The notes below the pieces were generated by a model, which worked only from the letters and a program-made list of their open reading frames with translations, ran no database searches and was not told the origin of the DNA. The translations under genes and the position numbers were made by a program. From Niebla homalea (lineage: Eukaryota; Ascomycota; Lecanoromycetes; Lecanorales; Ramalinaceae): DNA of 64,000 nt. Below, one piece after another: positions 36,036-48,118 of this stretch. Within the stretch, counting starts at the first letter, position 1. Every line of letters begins with the position of its first letter. The stretch covers positions 1,798,001-1,862,000 of the forward strand of contig JAHGAU010000003.1 of assembly GCA_019925105.1 (NCBI GenBank), given 5' to 3'.

Positions 36036-38014
36036 ATGGAAGAAAGGAAACCGTGTGTTGAATTGGCGCCAGCCACGTGCCCTCAGGAAGGTGTCGAGCC
36101 CGAGCCCAGCCCGGTAGCAGGAGCGAGGGATGAGGTCACCAATTACCTCAAAGGATGGCCTCTCATAATTACAACTTTTGCGTCAGTCGCAGACTCTCAT
36201 GATTGTCCTGTTTTAGCACAATTGCTAACGCATTGACAGCTTGTCTCTGGCAGTCTTCTTAGCAAGCCTGGAGGTGTCTATTGTCGCAACATCGCTTGTG
36301 GCCATAACAGATGATATGAGAGGCTTCAATCGAAGTAGCTGGATAGTAACCGCGTACATGCTAACATACACTGGTGACATGGTTCCTATGTTCCAATTTG
36401 GACGGCTGACTGACAGGTGGGCAGGATTTCTTATCATTTGGGCAAAGTTCAGCGATATCTTTGGCCGGAAGTTGCTCATAGTAGTGTCTCTTGGCCTGTT
36501 CACGATATTCTCGGGGGCTTGCGGAGCTGCTCAAACCGTTGATCAACTGTAAGAGGCTTCCAAACTCACTTCGAATGGTCGCCCATGCTGTTACTCATCT
36601 AGAATCATTCTCCGCGCCATGCAAGGTATAGGCGGTGCTGGCACTTATTCCCTGGTGTTCGTGATATTCTTCGAGCTTGTACCACCTGAGAAGTTTGCGC
36701 CATATTCCAGTATGTTGTCATCCGTATTTGCAATTGCTCTCCTGCTTGGACCACTTTTAGGAGGCGTTATCAACAATTTTACGACCTGGAGGTGGGTGTT
36801 CTTGATAAAGTGAGTATAGTTCTACACCTTTAGAAAGCCATTGCTAAAAAGAGTACCCACATAGTGTACCAGCAGGCGCCGTTTCAATTATTCTCCTGCT
36901 GGTCGCAATACCGAGGAGTTTCCCTTATCACGGCCTCCCTGAAGCAGTGTGTTCCAGACAATCACTGAGGCACAGGTTCACTAGAGCACAGCTGGGCAGG
37001 ATAGACTACCTCGGTACAACGCTCTTATTGTCGGCTACCGTCCTTCTAGTGACTGCTCTTGAGGAGACGGGCACCCAGTTTCAATGGAAATCGCCTTTTA
37101 TTATAGCAATTCTCGTCCTGTCTGGGTTATCGTGGGTTGCGTTTCTAGCCTGGTCAAAAAGAATCACAAGCGCAGGAAAGGCGCGGGAACCAGTGTTTCC
37201 CTGGAGATTTGTCCAAAGTCGGGTCTGTATGGGTTTGCTGCTGTATTCATTGCCCATTCCAACACGGAGATCGCATGCTTACTGTACGAAGGGAGATCTT
37301 TCTTACCGGGGCCCCCTTTACCGTCGCAGTCATTCAGCTCCCTCTGAAATTCCAATCTGTCTACGGTGAGTCGCCTCTGGGAGCCGGCGTTCGTCTCCTG
37401 CCATTTGCAATCTTGAGCCCTGTCGGGTCGGGCGTCGCTGCCGCGCTAGCAGGAAGAGGAAAACTCCCCCCTATCCATATCTTTGTCTGCGGCTCAGCGA
37501 TGCAGATTGTGGCCTTCGCCTTACTAGGGATGAGATCGAACACACAAAGCATTGAGAAGGCTCAATATGGCTATGAAGCTATTGCCGGTTTCGCGGTTGG
37601 TATCAATCTTGCCTGCATGATACTTATGGCTCCATTCGTGGTGGAAAAGAGAGACAAATGTTAGTGAAACGACCTTAAGCCAGTATAGTCCGCGCTGATC
37701 CGCTCGCAGCCGTTGCAATGAGTGCTGTCATTCAATTTCGGACTATGGGTGGTGCGATAGGTCTTGCGATAGTAACTAACGTGATGAATGCGCACGTTCG
37801 GAAGCACTTGGCAGAAACACTAGCTCCAGCTCAGATCACTGCTCTACTGGAGACGACTAAGGCTTTCGCAGCTTTATCCCCCGAGACAGCAGACATCGTG
37901 AGAACGGCTTTTGCACATGGGTACAACTTGCAAATGCAGATTATGATAGGATTTTCCGCAGCACAAATACCAGCTGCAATTCTCATGTGGAAGAAACCTC
38001 AGGTCTTGATCTGA
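36036..38014 (+). CDS. MFS transporter, DHA2 (drug:H+ antiporter) type
   Basis: A plasma-membrane exporter of small molecules by proton antiport, probably for the cluster product or a toxic compound. Model: seven exons 36036-36181, 36240-36373, 36425-36548, 36603-36809, 36865-37242, 37292-37659 and 37710-38014, giving 1662 nt and 553 aa, all in frame. Introns are 49-58 nt, several with GCTAAC-like branch sites. A cytosolic N-terminal tail of about 40 residues precedes the first helix. Motif A appears as KFSDIFGRK (101-109). Motif C appears as LLLGPLLGG (181-189), typical of antiporters. FLTGAPF and DxxxAMSAVIQFRTMGG in the second half are DHA2-like. Its 3' end faces the hydrolase gene 142 bp away. 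No lesion seen. Confidence 0.9.
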
Positions 38015-38156
38015 GGGGAATCTCGCACTATTGTCACACCAATGTTCGCGCGGCCGCAAGATTCTGGTGGTCGAAAATTTTGGACAGCAGTCTTAGTTGC
38101 AGGAGGAAAACATTGAGGGTCATGGTGAACGGGCACCTCGATTCGAAGGCGCTGTT

Positions 38157-39046
38157 TTAGTGTAGAGTATGAATCTTATCGACCGTGCTTCGGACACATG
38201 CTACTGCCTTTGAGAGCGCACCCCTATCTCTAGCCCCAGGGATCTCGTGGCCCCCTTCATGAACGAAGACTGACTTTAGTTGAGTGCGGCACAAATCGCT
38301 AAGTGTGGGTCCGTACGTGTGGCTTCGTGGATCGTTTCTCCCCCAGATATGCGCAGTAGGAATACTAATGAGCTCTCCGTTCGTTGCGTAGCTGAGAGGT
38401 ATGACCTCACCACGTGCAAGAGCCGAAGGGTCGCAAGGACCACCACCGCAGAAGAAGATAGCACATCCGAATTGGGGAAGGGTATGCTGCTGAGCGTTGC
38501 GAACGATCAAAGTCGATGCAAGTATCCCACCTGCAGAGAAAGCTATGACACCATCGAAAGGGCCTGCAGAACATGTGTATGCGTCCAGATCGTCCAGAGC
38601 TTCGCGACACGAGGCTACAGATCTCTCATCGTAGTAGGCGAAAAAGGATTCGTTCGGTGAAGAGATCAAATCGAGCTCTTTGATTCGTTAATATCCTTGT
38701 TACTACTACTCGAGTCTAGAGGCAAAGCTGAGGCACAAGCATCACTTACCAGGTGCTGCATCGCAATCGATGGAACCCTCGACGAAATCGTATTCGTGCC
38801 CATCACCCAGCTCGTATCTCAAAGCAGCTGCATCCATGAGCCATTGACCCTAGACTTAATCCGCGACTACAAGCAAGGGTTTGCAGGAAATCCGTTTTAC
38901 CTGTCTGCAATTCGAAGACCTAACAGAGAACGATCGTTAACCCTGCCGCCCAAGAGGCTGCGATCGCACCTCGATCGAGCCCATTGATTGCTTGTAGTAC
39001 TTACTCGGCTATTGGTGCCTTTGCCATGCAAACAAAGGAAGCGCAT
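38157..39046 (-). CDS. FSH1/LovG-like serine hydrolase
   Basis: A small alpha/beta hydrolase of the FSH1 (DUF341) family. LovG, a relative, releases the product of a highly reducing PKS. Model on the minus strand: exons 39046-39005, 38919-38901 (19 nt), 38827-38750 and 38677-38157, giving 660 nt and 219 aa in frame. Introns are 85, 73 and 72 nt. The start MRFLCLHGKGTNSR includes the oxyanion-hole strand LCLHG. FELQTAALRYELG and FVEG follow, as in the family. Predicted triad: Ser94 in AFSAGG (usually GFSxG, so the first glycine is Ala), Asp162 in GRNDP and His190 in GGHEIP. A good candidate to offload the PKS in island B, which lacks a thioesterase. That partnership is inferred. Confidence 0.85.
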
Positions 39047-39251
39047 TGTGCGGCGGGTGCAGGTGCTCTTAACAGAAATATCGCCCAGATGTAGAGTGCC
39101 CGCTGGTGTGATATAGAGGATGGAGCGCGAGGATGGGATTATGGGTCCTGAATCAATCCACTTTGACTCAGCAATCTATCTTCGATTACCGATTGGGGTT
39201 CTTCTGCACAAGCACAACACAATAGATCCAACCGGCTGTCATACAGCATTT

Positions 39252-39291
39252 GTTACCATTCACGAATAGTCCACCTTCTATGAATGGTAAC
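39252..39291. repeat. Perfect 11-bp inverted repeat (hairpin)
   Basis: gttaccattca (39252-39262) and tgaatggtaac (39281-39291) with an 18-bp loop, upstream of the hydrolase start. It could be a protein-binding site or an element end. A related ccattcatgaacggt occurs near 35.48 kb. Confidence 0.5.
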
Positions 39292-39345
39292 TTACGATTG
39301 ATAAGGTAAACTTGCTGCTTTAAAGACGTGCCTTACTCGCTATTA

Positions 39346-39540
39346 CCCTATGCATGTTACCACGCACTAAGTAGAGCTACGCCACCCTTACTATCCTCAC
39401 CACCCTGACCACCCTGACCACCCTGGTCACCCTGACCAACCTCGCCACCCTCACCACCCTATGCATGTTACCACGCACTAAGTAAAGCTACGCCACCCTC
39501 ACTACCCACACCACTATCACCATCCTCACCACCCTCATTC
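39346..39540. repeat. CACC-rich minisatellite with duplicated head sequence
   Basis: A 43-bp head (atgcatgttaccacgcacta followed by agtagagctacgccaccct) occurs at 39346-39388 and again, with one difference, at 39457-39500. After each copy come 9-bp units of the type ccaccctga or ccaccctca. A diverged inverted head with its own array lies at 35318-35387. It is a dispersed repeat family of unknown class at the edge of the AT-rich block. Confidence 0.6.
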
Positions 39541-39931
39541 ATGTTGGAGTGTTAATAACTCCGCATGGTGGTAGCCCAGTCCATGGACGTATTAATCCAC
39601 AAGTATTAAATATATTAAAGGACCTGGTTGTAGATTTCAGAAAAGCCCTATATCCTTTACAGATAGATTTACTTTTTATATATATCCTTATAAAACTAAA
39701 TCAATAAATAAGTTATATACTTATTATATCAACTTATAAGCGCGGTATAACTAAATTATAATTATATATTAAGATTTAATTTAATAATATTTATTTATTC
39801 AATTAAAAAACCAATTCAAAATCTATATTAAATAAATATTAAAGCTAAAAATATGGTAAGTAGAAAGGTTTTTATTACGTACTTAGGGGTAATAAGTAAA
39901 TGCACTGTAAAAGTGGGTGGTAAGTATATAT

Positions 39932-40432
39932 ATCTCCAAATTTATAAGCCAATATATAAGCACTCCGAGTATAAGCGAGCAGAACGAGCTTAAAAATCTT
40001 ATATCTCCTTTCGCTTAACCTTTAAGCGCTGGCGAATATCCGGCTTATTCATAAATATTTTACTTGTAAGTTTTTTGTTTTTTTTTTACTTAACGTGTTT
40101 TTATTAAATTTCCCCCTTTAATTATTTCCCCCTCAAGGATAAATTATTAGCTTTAAGGATAACTTTTAATTAAATTAACCGAATCCATAATATATTTTTG
40201 AATTTATTAAATATTACGGTTTATAAGCTTAATAAAAAAGTTATTGTCAATAAAAACCGTTGTTTTACCGTCTTAAACGTTTTTATTTTTAACTTCTTTT
40301 TACCCGCTCGGGACCATTTAAAGCGCTTATAAGTTTTCCGGGATACGCGTAAATAACTTACGAGCGGTCTAAGTGAATAAATCCCTTTTTTTTTTTGGCT
40401 ACTTAATTTAAGCAGGTCGCAGATTTGCTGAT
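39932..40432 (-). mobile_element. MITE-like repeat, copy 3 (inverted)
   Basis: About 500 bp with ends atctccaaatttataagcc and ggtcgcagatttgctgat. It carries the same interior as copies 1, 2 and 5 (taataaaaaccgttg-type tract, ccgctcggg and gcggtctaagtgaataaatc). Confidence 0.65.
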
Positions 40433-41753
40433 GGAGGATTCCGGTGGTATTCCTTACTTATATAGATGAAAAATAAGTTAAGAGCTTTGCTTAATCCTAT
40501 TAAACGTAAAGCTTATATTAAGATAATAAGTATTATTATATAAGTACCGATCTATAAAATAATTACTTTCATATAAAGCTGATTAATTAATAAAGGGGTT
40601 CCGTTAATAATAAGGTATAAATTACTTACTAAAATTTTTAATTATAATATAATTTATAAATTAATAGTTATTACCGGTAGTTATAATATAAACCAATCTT
40701 AAAGCCGAAAAATTTAATATTATAATTATATTTTGTAAAGTTATATTTAAGATCCTAATAAAAATAGAGTAAATCTACGGATTTATAAAAGTTTTTTTTT
40801 TAATTAACGAATAACTATAACTGATATATTATATTTAAAAGGTACTATATAAGCTTGAATAAACATTTTCTTAAATAATACTTTACCTTACGGAAAATAT
40901 TTCAAAACCTAAAGGTTTAAAGGGATAATCAGAATTTTATATCTCATTACTTTATTAAGAGTATTACTTTTACTATGTATATAAAAGATCTGCTTATTAT
41001 CTTAAAACAAATTAGGTTAAGTAATAACTCAAAATCGCTTTTAAAGAGTATTCTCATTTAAAAGAGTTAAATCGTATTATATATTATTTGAGTATAAATA
41101 TCACCCTTATTAATTTACTTGCTCTTTTTATATTATAAAATCAAAATTTATTGAATCGTTATTAAATTAAACACATATAAAGCATTATATTAATGAAGAA
41201 TTTTATATAATAATAATAAAAAAGTTTTTTTAGTATAAAGATTCAAAAATATAAGGTAATAAAAGTTTAAATAAAAGCTATATGTATCTTTTCTGGGTGC
41301 TTTATAGTAGATAATACGGCTTAACCTTTAACCTTCTTTTCTTTATTAATAAGTTAAGAAGCTTTATTATAATCTTAACAATTATTTATATTAAAACAGT
41401 TAAGCGTATGGTTAAATACCTTAAATCGACTTATATTAAGACGGACTTATAATAATTTATTTTTATAGATAGAATATTAATATTTTTTATAACTTGAAGT
41501 TAAATGTAATAGGGCATTAGGGCTTATAAAGCTATATAGAAAGCTTTTTTAATTTATTCCTTTATATAATGGTTTACCTTAATAATGGTACTTACCCCGT
41601 TGTTTTTTAAATCGGTAATTAAGCAGCTAATGATTATTAATAAGCTATCTTATTATAAACGTATTATATGTATCCGGAGTTATTATTATAAAGTTTATAA
41701 ATTAATAATTAAGGTTGGAAAGCTTACTTTCAAGTAAATTTTCTAAATAAACA
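40433..41753. other. AT-rich relic sequence, unassigned
   Basis: Heavily AT-rich with no recognisable protein motif on either strand. It is interrupted by the LINE and resumes at 47606. It may be the interior of the element bracketed by the 39.54/47.73-kb direct repeats. Confidence 0.4.
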
Positions 41754-43559
41754 GTGGATATATTTGATTGATTGATTGATTGATTGATTTATATTACGGA
41801 TCTAGCTAAGTTAATTCCGGCGTTCCCTAATACTCGGCTATTTAACCTTATTAATAACCGTAAAAAACCCGATATTTATAACGTTAAAAATAAAAACCGG
41901 TATCCACCCAGTTTTTATTTACGTTTTAAGGGTTAAAAGCATCCACGGCCGTTTAAAGAATAAGAATTTATTTATATGTTTTTTCTAAGAAAACCTATAA
42001 TATTATAATTAAATCCACTTAAAGGTTATTTTTAAATTTATTATTTTTCCGTTATTTTATGGGTTTATTTAATATTAAAATTCTAAAATTCCGTTATATT
42101 ATTAAATATCCTTATTAATACGTATATTATTATTATTTTATTTATACGATTTTATTAACCGATATAATATGGTTTTTTATACCGCTCCGGTATTTATAGC
42201 CCCTTTAACCCCCTATTAAGTATAGTTTTCCCGCTGCTGTTTTTTACTTTTATATTAATAATAAGGTTTCTTAATTAAGTTTTTAATTACTTTATTTATT
42301 TCCTTAATTAAATTAAATTATAATAATAAGCCCGTAATTATTATAAATTTAACGGCCGCTTTAATACCTTTTTTATTAATAAGTATTTAACGATAATCGT
42401 TAATTTTTATTTTTTTAATTAATTTTAATTTACGCTCCTTAAATAATAAATAGGAGATTAATACGTATATAGCGTTTTACTTTTATTATTTATATTTATA
42501 ATTAACGTTAATCTGGTTACCGGTATATATAATAAAAAAGAAGTAAATTAAACTGTTTTTATTTATCCGGAATTAAATTATTAATGTATTATTACCTTTC
42601 CTTATAATCCTATAACGTTAAAGATGCTTATTAATAATCTCGTTGCTATTTAATATTAAGTATTATTACTCTTAAAGGATTAATTCTTTATATTTACGTT
42701 AATACTTTATTTACCTTTTTATAATTTATAAAATAATTATTATTAATTTTATTTTTACGGCTTTTTTCTTTTTTGCCGCTTTCGCTTTTAATAAGAATTT
42801 ATATACTTTTATGTTAACTTCTTAAACGTAAGCTAGGTCGATCTCTTTTTGAATTTAATTTAATTTAACTTCCGTAAAAGGAATAAATACCTTTTTTCTA
42901 CGCTTTTTTATTTAAAGTTTTTTATAGTTTTAGTAAATACGTTTATTTCCTATTAACGTAACTGGATTTATACCTTTTTTAAGTTTTATTTAAGCGATTA
43001 TTTAGTTTAAGGCTAGCTTTATTAATAATATAAAGACCTCGGATTCTAGTATTAAGACGGGAATTACTTTATATACTTTATTTATTATTTTTAAATATTA
43101 ATTTTAAACCTTTTATAATTACCGGACGGGCTTTTTCTTATATCCAGGCGTACCCTTAAGTATATATTAAATAATTATTACGTATATTAATATAAACTTT
43201 ATAACCGCTTAATAAACGGTTTTAGCCTTTTATAAAATAGTTTTTCACGTTAATACCGTAAAGTAAATAAGGCCTTTTTCCTATAAAATTATTTTCTTTT
43301 AGATTTTTCTTATATAATCTTTTTAATTTAATTTCTTATTAACTTATAAGCTGAATATTTTAATATTAACTTCCGGTTTTATTATTATATTACTTAAGTC
43401 TATTATAGTTATTATATTATATAACTTTAGGTTCTTTATTATATAAATAAATTTATATTTATATAAGGCGAATTAAGCCTTATATATTTTTACTTATTAT
43501 AAGTAAATTTTATAAGTTTATTTTAACTTTAAATAGTTTATACGAATAAACGTATTACA

Positions 43560-43740
43560 AATAAAAAAATAAATATTATTAATAAAACTTTTTAGTTAAA
43601 TTTTTTATTTTAACTTTATTAAGTCTTTAATAAACGGGCCATTAAAGAATAAAAATAAAATTAAAGAAATAAATAACCCTTGGGGAATCTTTATTATTAT
43701 AGGCTTTATCGTATTTATTTTCTATCTTAAGTTAATTAAC
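43560..43740 (-). pseudogene. LINE reverse transcriptase core remnant
   Basis: Minus-strand translation gives IPQGLFISLILFLFFNGPFI, matching the LINE/Tad motif GIPQGSPxSPILFLFFN. About 35 codons later comes SFINNIYF where the family has FVDD or FIDD. The catalytic Asp pair again reads Asn-Asn. Confidence 0.8.
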
Positions 43741-44949
43741 GTCGCTTAATTATTTAAGAAATTCTTTATTTAATTTATGAAAAAAGGTAAAATCCCCTTC
43801 TTCCGTAAATTATATAATAACCTTCGGTAATTTATTTTATTAAACGCCTTTATAATATTTAAAAAAAAAAGACTTATAATATATTTCTTTTTATAACCTT
43901 ATACTGTATATATATTATTAATTAAGCCTTTAAGAGCCGTTTCTATTAACTGTCTTTTTCTTACTTTTATTTATTAATTAAAGAGTAACTTATATTTTTT
44001 TATATAATTATTTAAGATTTTTACGATTATTATCTTTAAAGCCTTCCTTAACGTATAAAGGAATATTATAGGTTTATATAACTTTACCTTTAAGTAATTT
44101 AACTTAATTAACTTCTTAAGGATAATTATTTTAATTTCCTTAAATTTATGGAAATAATATTTTATATTAAAATAAACTTAAAATAAATAAATAAAAACCT
44201 CTTTAAATAACGACGTTATTATAAATAAGAACTTATTTAATATACCGTTAAGTCCGGGGGCTTTATCTTTTTTCGGTTTATTAATTATTTTAATTATTAT
44301 TTTTTAAGTTATTATTTTACTTATTTTTATTAATTTAAAATATATTATACCGTTAATATTTATTAGGTTAACTTCCGGTAATAAGGGAAAAAACGCCCCT
44401 TTAAAAGCCTTAATTTTACCGTTAAAGGTATTTATTACCGTATTATCTAATCTTTTTAAGGGTAAAATCTTAAAAATAAATTTAAGTTTTTTACTTTATT
44501 CTTTATTATATTTTATTAGCTTTTAAATATTATAAGGGGAAACCGTTAAGTTATATATTATAGCCCGGAAATACGTTTATTTAGCCTTCCGGATAATTCT
44601 CTTTTTTTCTTTTTAAATTTCCTTTAATTATTAAAACGTCTCCCGGTTCTTATATTTAATAGCTTACTTTATAAGCGTTTTTATTTTTATAGTTATTTTT
44701 ATATATTTTTTATTTTAATAGGTTTTAACTTTTTAAGACGGCTTTATTATTAGGATTACGGCGTTAATTACTTTATTTAAAGCCTTTATTACCCGTTTTA
44801 TGAAACGGTCGATTTATTCTGTATTATTAAACCGGGGAAGCTCCGTTAATTAAAATATTATTTTTACCGCCTTTATAAATATTTTAATTTCCTTAATCAT
44901 TTTTTATATTTATTTAAACGGTAAGGGTAAAATTATATCGACGGATTAA

Positions 44950-45560
44950 TCCAGGGTTATTTATATCGGGACGTAATCTGAACCGTATTTTAAATCCTTT
45001 TAAAGTTTATATATTATAATTAAGTTAATAATACCTTCTGAGTTAAATATTAAATTAATTATAATCCTAAGTTTACGACTTTCTTATATAATAACCTTTT
45101 TTAACGTTAATAATATAAAATTAAACCGTATAATAATTATTAATAACTCCTTAAATTTAATATAATTAATTATACGATCGTTTTTATTCTATTAAATATA
45201 ATAAAGATTAAAGTCTTTTATTAAAAGGTACTTATTAATTACGGCTATAATATCCTTAAATAATAAGATCGTAAAGGGTCCCTTTTTATTAATTAATAAC
45301 GGATTATACGTATTATAAATATTTAAATTATTTTTAATATCCCCTTCTTATACGATTTAAAGTATATATAGGTTCCCTCCGTAATAAGTAACCTTTTAAT
45401 TATCTATATTTAGCCTCTTATTAATAAAGAAAAACGTCCGTATTATTTTATTACCTTTAAAGATTAAGTAAAAATTATTTCCCGGGTTAATTAAAGAATA
45501 AATATATAAATTATACGGCGGCTTTTATATCGTTATAATATTAATATCCTTTATTTCTTT
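44950..45560 (-). pseudogene. LINE endonuclease remnant
   Basis: The minus-strand frame shows VYNP-like YNTYNPLL, then KDFNLYY (family GDFNLHHP), NLIFNSEGIINLIIIY (family T...IDLVF..) and KYGSDYVPI (family GSDHxPI). This is the order of the C-terminal half of an APE-like endonuclease of Tad/R1-type LINEs. The HxP and SDH histidines are altered to Tyr, as expected for C-to-T change. Confidence 0.75.
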
Positions 45561-46175
45561 AAATTTAAATATTAGTATTATAAATTTAATTATTTCCCCG
45601 TATACGTTATATTATATTACCCTTAAAAGCGTAAATATATTAAATATTAACGTTTATTAAGCTTTCTTTATTAACTTTTATTTATATAAATAATTTCTTT
45701 TTAAGGTTAAACGTTATTTATTTTAATCTTTTTATTATAATAGTAATCCCGGTTAAGCGGCCGATTTTAAAGGTTAATATTATTATAAGTTTCCTTTTCT
45801 TTACGTTATTATTTACCGTATTTTTTATTTTTTTATTTAATAAGTTCTATTTATATTTTAAGATCGTCTTTAATTACTTTACCGGTTTAAATTTATACGA
45901 ATTATAGCGTTAAATTTTAACCGTTATCTTAATTTCTTTATATTAAGTTTTTTTGCTTTTATTATATATTATAAGTTTTACGTTAAGTAATTATTATTAT
46001 TATACGTTATATATTTTAACGCGTTTTTTATTAAGGTTTTTATTATTAAATTAACGTATTTATACGTATTATATCCTTTAATATATATTATATACTTTAT
46101 ACTATTAAGGCACCTCATAATAATATATCCGTACCCTTAATATTTAAAGTATTAATAGATATCCGCTATTTAATC

Positions 46176-47540
46176 TTAAGGTTTTATTAATTTAAGGGAT
46201 TTACTTTTTATTACTTTTTTATTAAGGATATCGTTATATATTTTTATTAATATTATATTTAAAATAATTATAAAATATCTCTTTATATAATTAAAAACGT
46301 TTAACCTTTTTATTATAAAAAGGAGACTATAATTAATAATCTTTAACTTAAAATAGAAAACCGTATTCTCCTTTTCTATCCGCCTTAAAGTAACTTCCTT
46401 CTCTTCCTCCGTAAACTTTATTAAGTATATCCTATTTACCATAATAATAAAGGATTACTTTAATACTTTTACCGTTTTATACCTTCCTTTACTGGTTTAT
46501 CCCTTTAGTTTCTTTAATCCTTTTTTTATTTTTAATAAAATTATATTAAAAAAAATATCCCCGCTTTATAGTTTATATATTATAATAATTTACTCCGTTA
46601 ATAATTCTTCCGTTATTTTAAATGCCTTTATTAATTATAACGGGTTTATTTTCGTTATTATATTTTTTTCCTTTTTACTTAATAATTATATGGTTATTAT
46701 CTTTATTTTCTTTAATACCGCTGCCTTTTCTTTTATTCTTATTTCCTTTATTATTAACGCTAGCGTTACTTTTACGGCCTTTATTATTTAACTTATCCCC
46801 GCTCCTTTTTTTAAAGCTTCTTCCGTTACTTTTTTACTTTATACGTATTTTCTCTGTTTCTTTTTACCTCCATTTTCTAACGTTTTTATTATTGCCTTTT
46901 AAGCTTTATATAGCCTTTTTAACTCCCTTAAACCTCTCCCCGTATTTACGTAAAATTCTTTTACTCTCCGTAGCCCGATTTATAATATCGGCTAGGTCTT
47001 TAACGTAATATCCTTCTATATGATTATAAAAAGGTTTTTTAACGTTCTTACCGCCTTCTCCCTTTTTAATTTTCCCCCGTATATTTAATAATTACCTTTT
47101 TTCGTAACTTATTTTTATTTACCTGGTATCTTTTTATCTTTATTTAACTTTCTTTTAGTTCGTATATACTTAATAAGGCCTTTTACGCCTCCATTTACCC
47201 CTTATCCGTCCCCGCGTACCGTTCTTATTCCCTTTACCTTTTATTTATTACTTTTTATAATAATATTTTTACGCGTTATACGCGTCCCTTTATGTATATT
47301 TTATTAATTATAAGCTTTTTATTTAATTTAAGGCCTTTTTATCTCGTATTTATTACGTTATTCATATGATTTATTATTATTCTTATTAATTTAAGCCGCT
47401 TACCCTTCCTTCCCCTTTATTTTTATTATTATTCCGCCTCTGCTTATCGTATTTAAAGTATTATCCTTATTATTACTTAAGTTATATACGCGTGTATCGT
47501 TTCTGACCTCTGGGGCCCCGTTATTCGTCGCCATCCAATC
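46176..47540 (-). pseudogene. LINE ORF1-like remnant
   Basis: The minus strand encodes a Lys/Glu/Arg-rich region, with one 88-codon open stretch (46442-46176) containing KFTEEEKEVTLRRIEKENTV. The complementary plus-strand frame at 46622-47008 looks like a hydrophobic protein but is the antisense of this basic region. Position upstream of the endonuclease fits a Gag-like ORF1. I saw no zinc knuckles. Confidence 0.55.
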
Positions 47541-47544
47541 TATT

Positions 47545-47593
47545 CTAAATAAAATTATAAAACGTATAATTAAAAGCTCTTTATTATTGTTAC
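47545..47593 (+). repeat. 50-bp Gypsy RNase H patch at the LINE 5' end
   Basis: 47545-47593 (starting ctaaataaaattataa) matches the Gypsy-1 RNase H region near 22.14-22.20 kb (ctgaataaaattataagacg and onward to gttacg), with transition differences. The match ends exactly where the 12-bp target duplication begins. It therefore lies inside the inserted DNA, at the LINE 5' junction. Confidence 0.6.
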
Positions 47594-47934
47594 GTGGATA
47601 TATTTATTAGGTTGTTTTAACAGATAGAATTTTCTTTAATTATAAGTTATTAAGCTTATATACTATATTAAAAAGAATTTAATAGTAAATAAAGTAAAGT
47701 ACCGGTTTTACTATTGTAGTCATTAAAGGGAGTATTAAAGTATTTTAAGAGCCCCGTATAATAATAGCTTAGTATATACGTATTAATCCATATATATAAT
47801 ATGTATTAAATACCTCGCCATATATCTCATAACGGCTGGGTATCCTTTGGAGATAGACTTACCATTTATATATATACTTAAATCATTGAATTACTCGATA
47901 CGTTAAATACCCATTATAATAATTTAAATACCAG

Positions 47935-48118
47935 GGCGGTAAGGGTAATAAGGGTAATAATTGGGAGAGTAAAATGCAGGGTAATAATAAGGGTAGTAAT
48001 GAGGGTGGTAATAAGGGTGGTAATAAGGGTGGTAATAAAGGTGGTAATAAGGGTGGTAATAAGTGTGGTAATAAGGGCGGTAATAAGGGGAGTAATAAGG
48101 GTAGTAATAAGGCCAATA
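47935..48118. repeat. 12-bp GGTGGTAATAAG minisatellite
   Basis: There are about fifteen imperfect units of gggtggtaataa or gggtagtaataa. Apparent ORFs on both strands here are by-products of the 12-bp (4-codon) period. It may be a RIP-mutated relative of the CACC-rich minisatellite at 39.4 kb, seen from the other strand. Confidence 0.8.

Larger units (their letters stand above)
41766..47593 (-). mobile_element. Tad-like LINE (non-LTR retrotransposon), RIP-inactivated
   Basis: The element reads leftward. A perfect 12-bp duplication GTGGATATATTT flanks it (41754-41765 and 47594-47605). The 3' end is a simple (GATT)n tail at 41766-41789, a LINE-style tail. On the minus strand, order from the right: a basic ORF1-like region (about 47.5-46.2 kb), an APE-type endonuclease (about 45.55-44.95 kb) and reverse transcriptase (about 44.9-43 kb). 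Length is 5828 bp. A 50-bp patch at its 5' end resembles Gypsy RNase H. All frames contain stops. Confidence 0.88.
39542..47885. repeat. Diverged direct repeats bracketing block 2 (possible LTR remnants)
   Basis: 39542-39690 starts TGTTGGAGTGTT. 47733-47885 starts TATTAAAGTATT, a G-to-A version. They share cgtattaatcc, atggtggtagc/ataataatagc, tcctttacagataga/tcctttggagataga and ttatatatat. The right copy is RIP-mutated. I could not define a duplication or the right end, so an LTR element interrupted by the LINE is plausible but unproven. Confidence 0.4.

Noticed and set aside
46622..47008. A 128-aa hydrophobic membrane protein on the plus strand
   Set aside because: It is the antisense of the Lys/Arg-rich ORF1 region of the minus-strand LINE.
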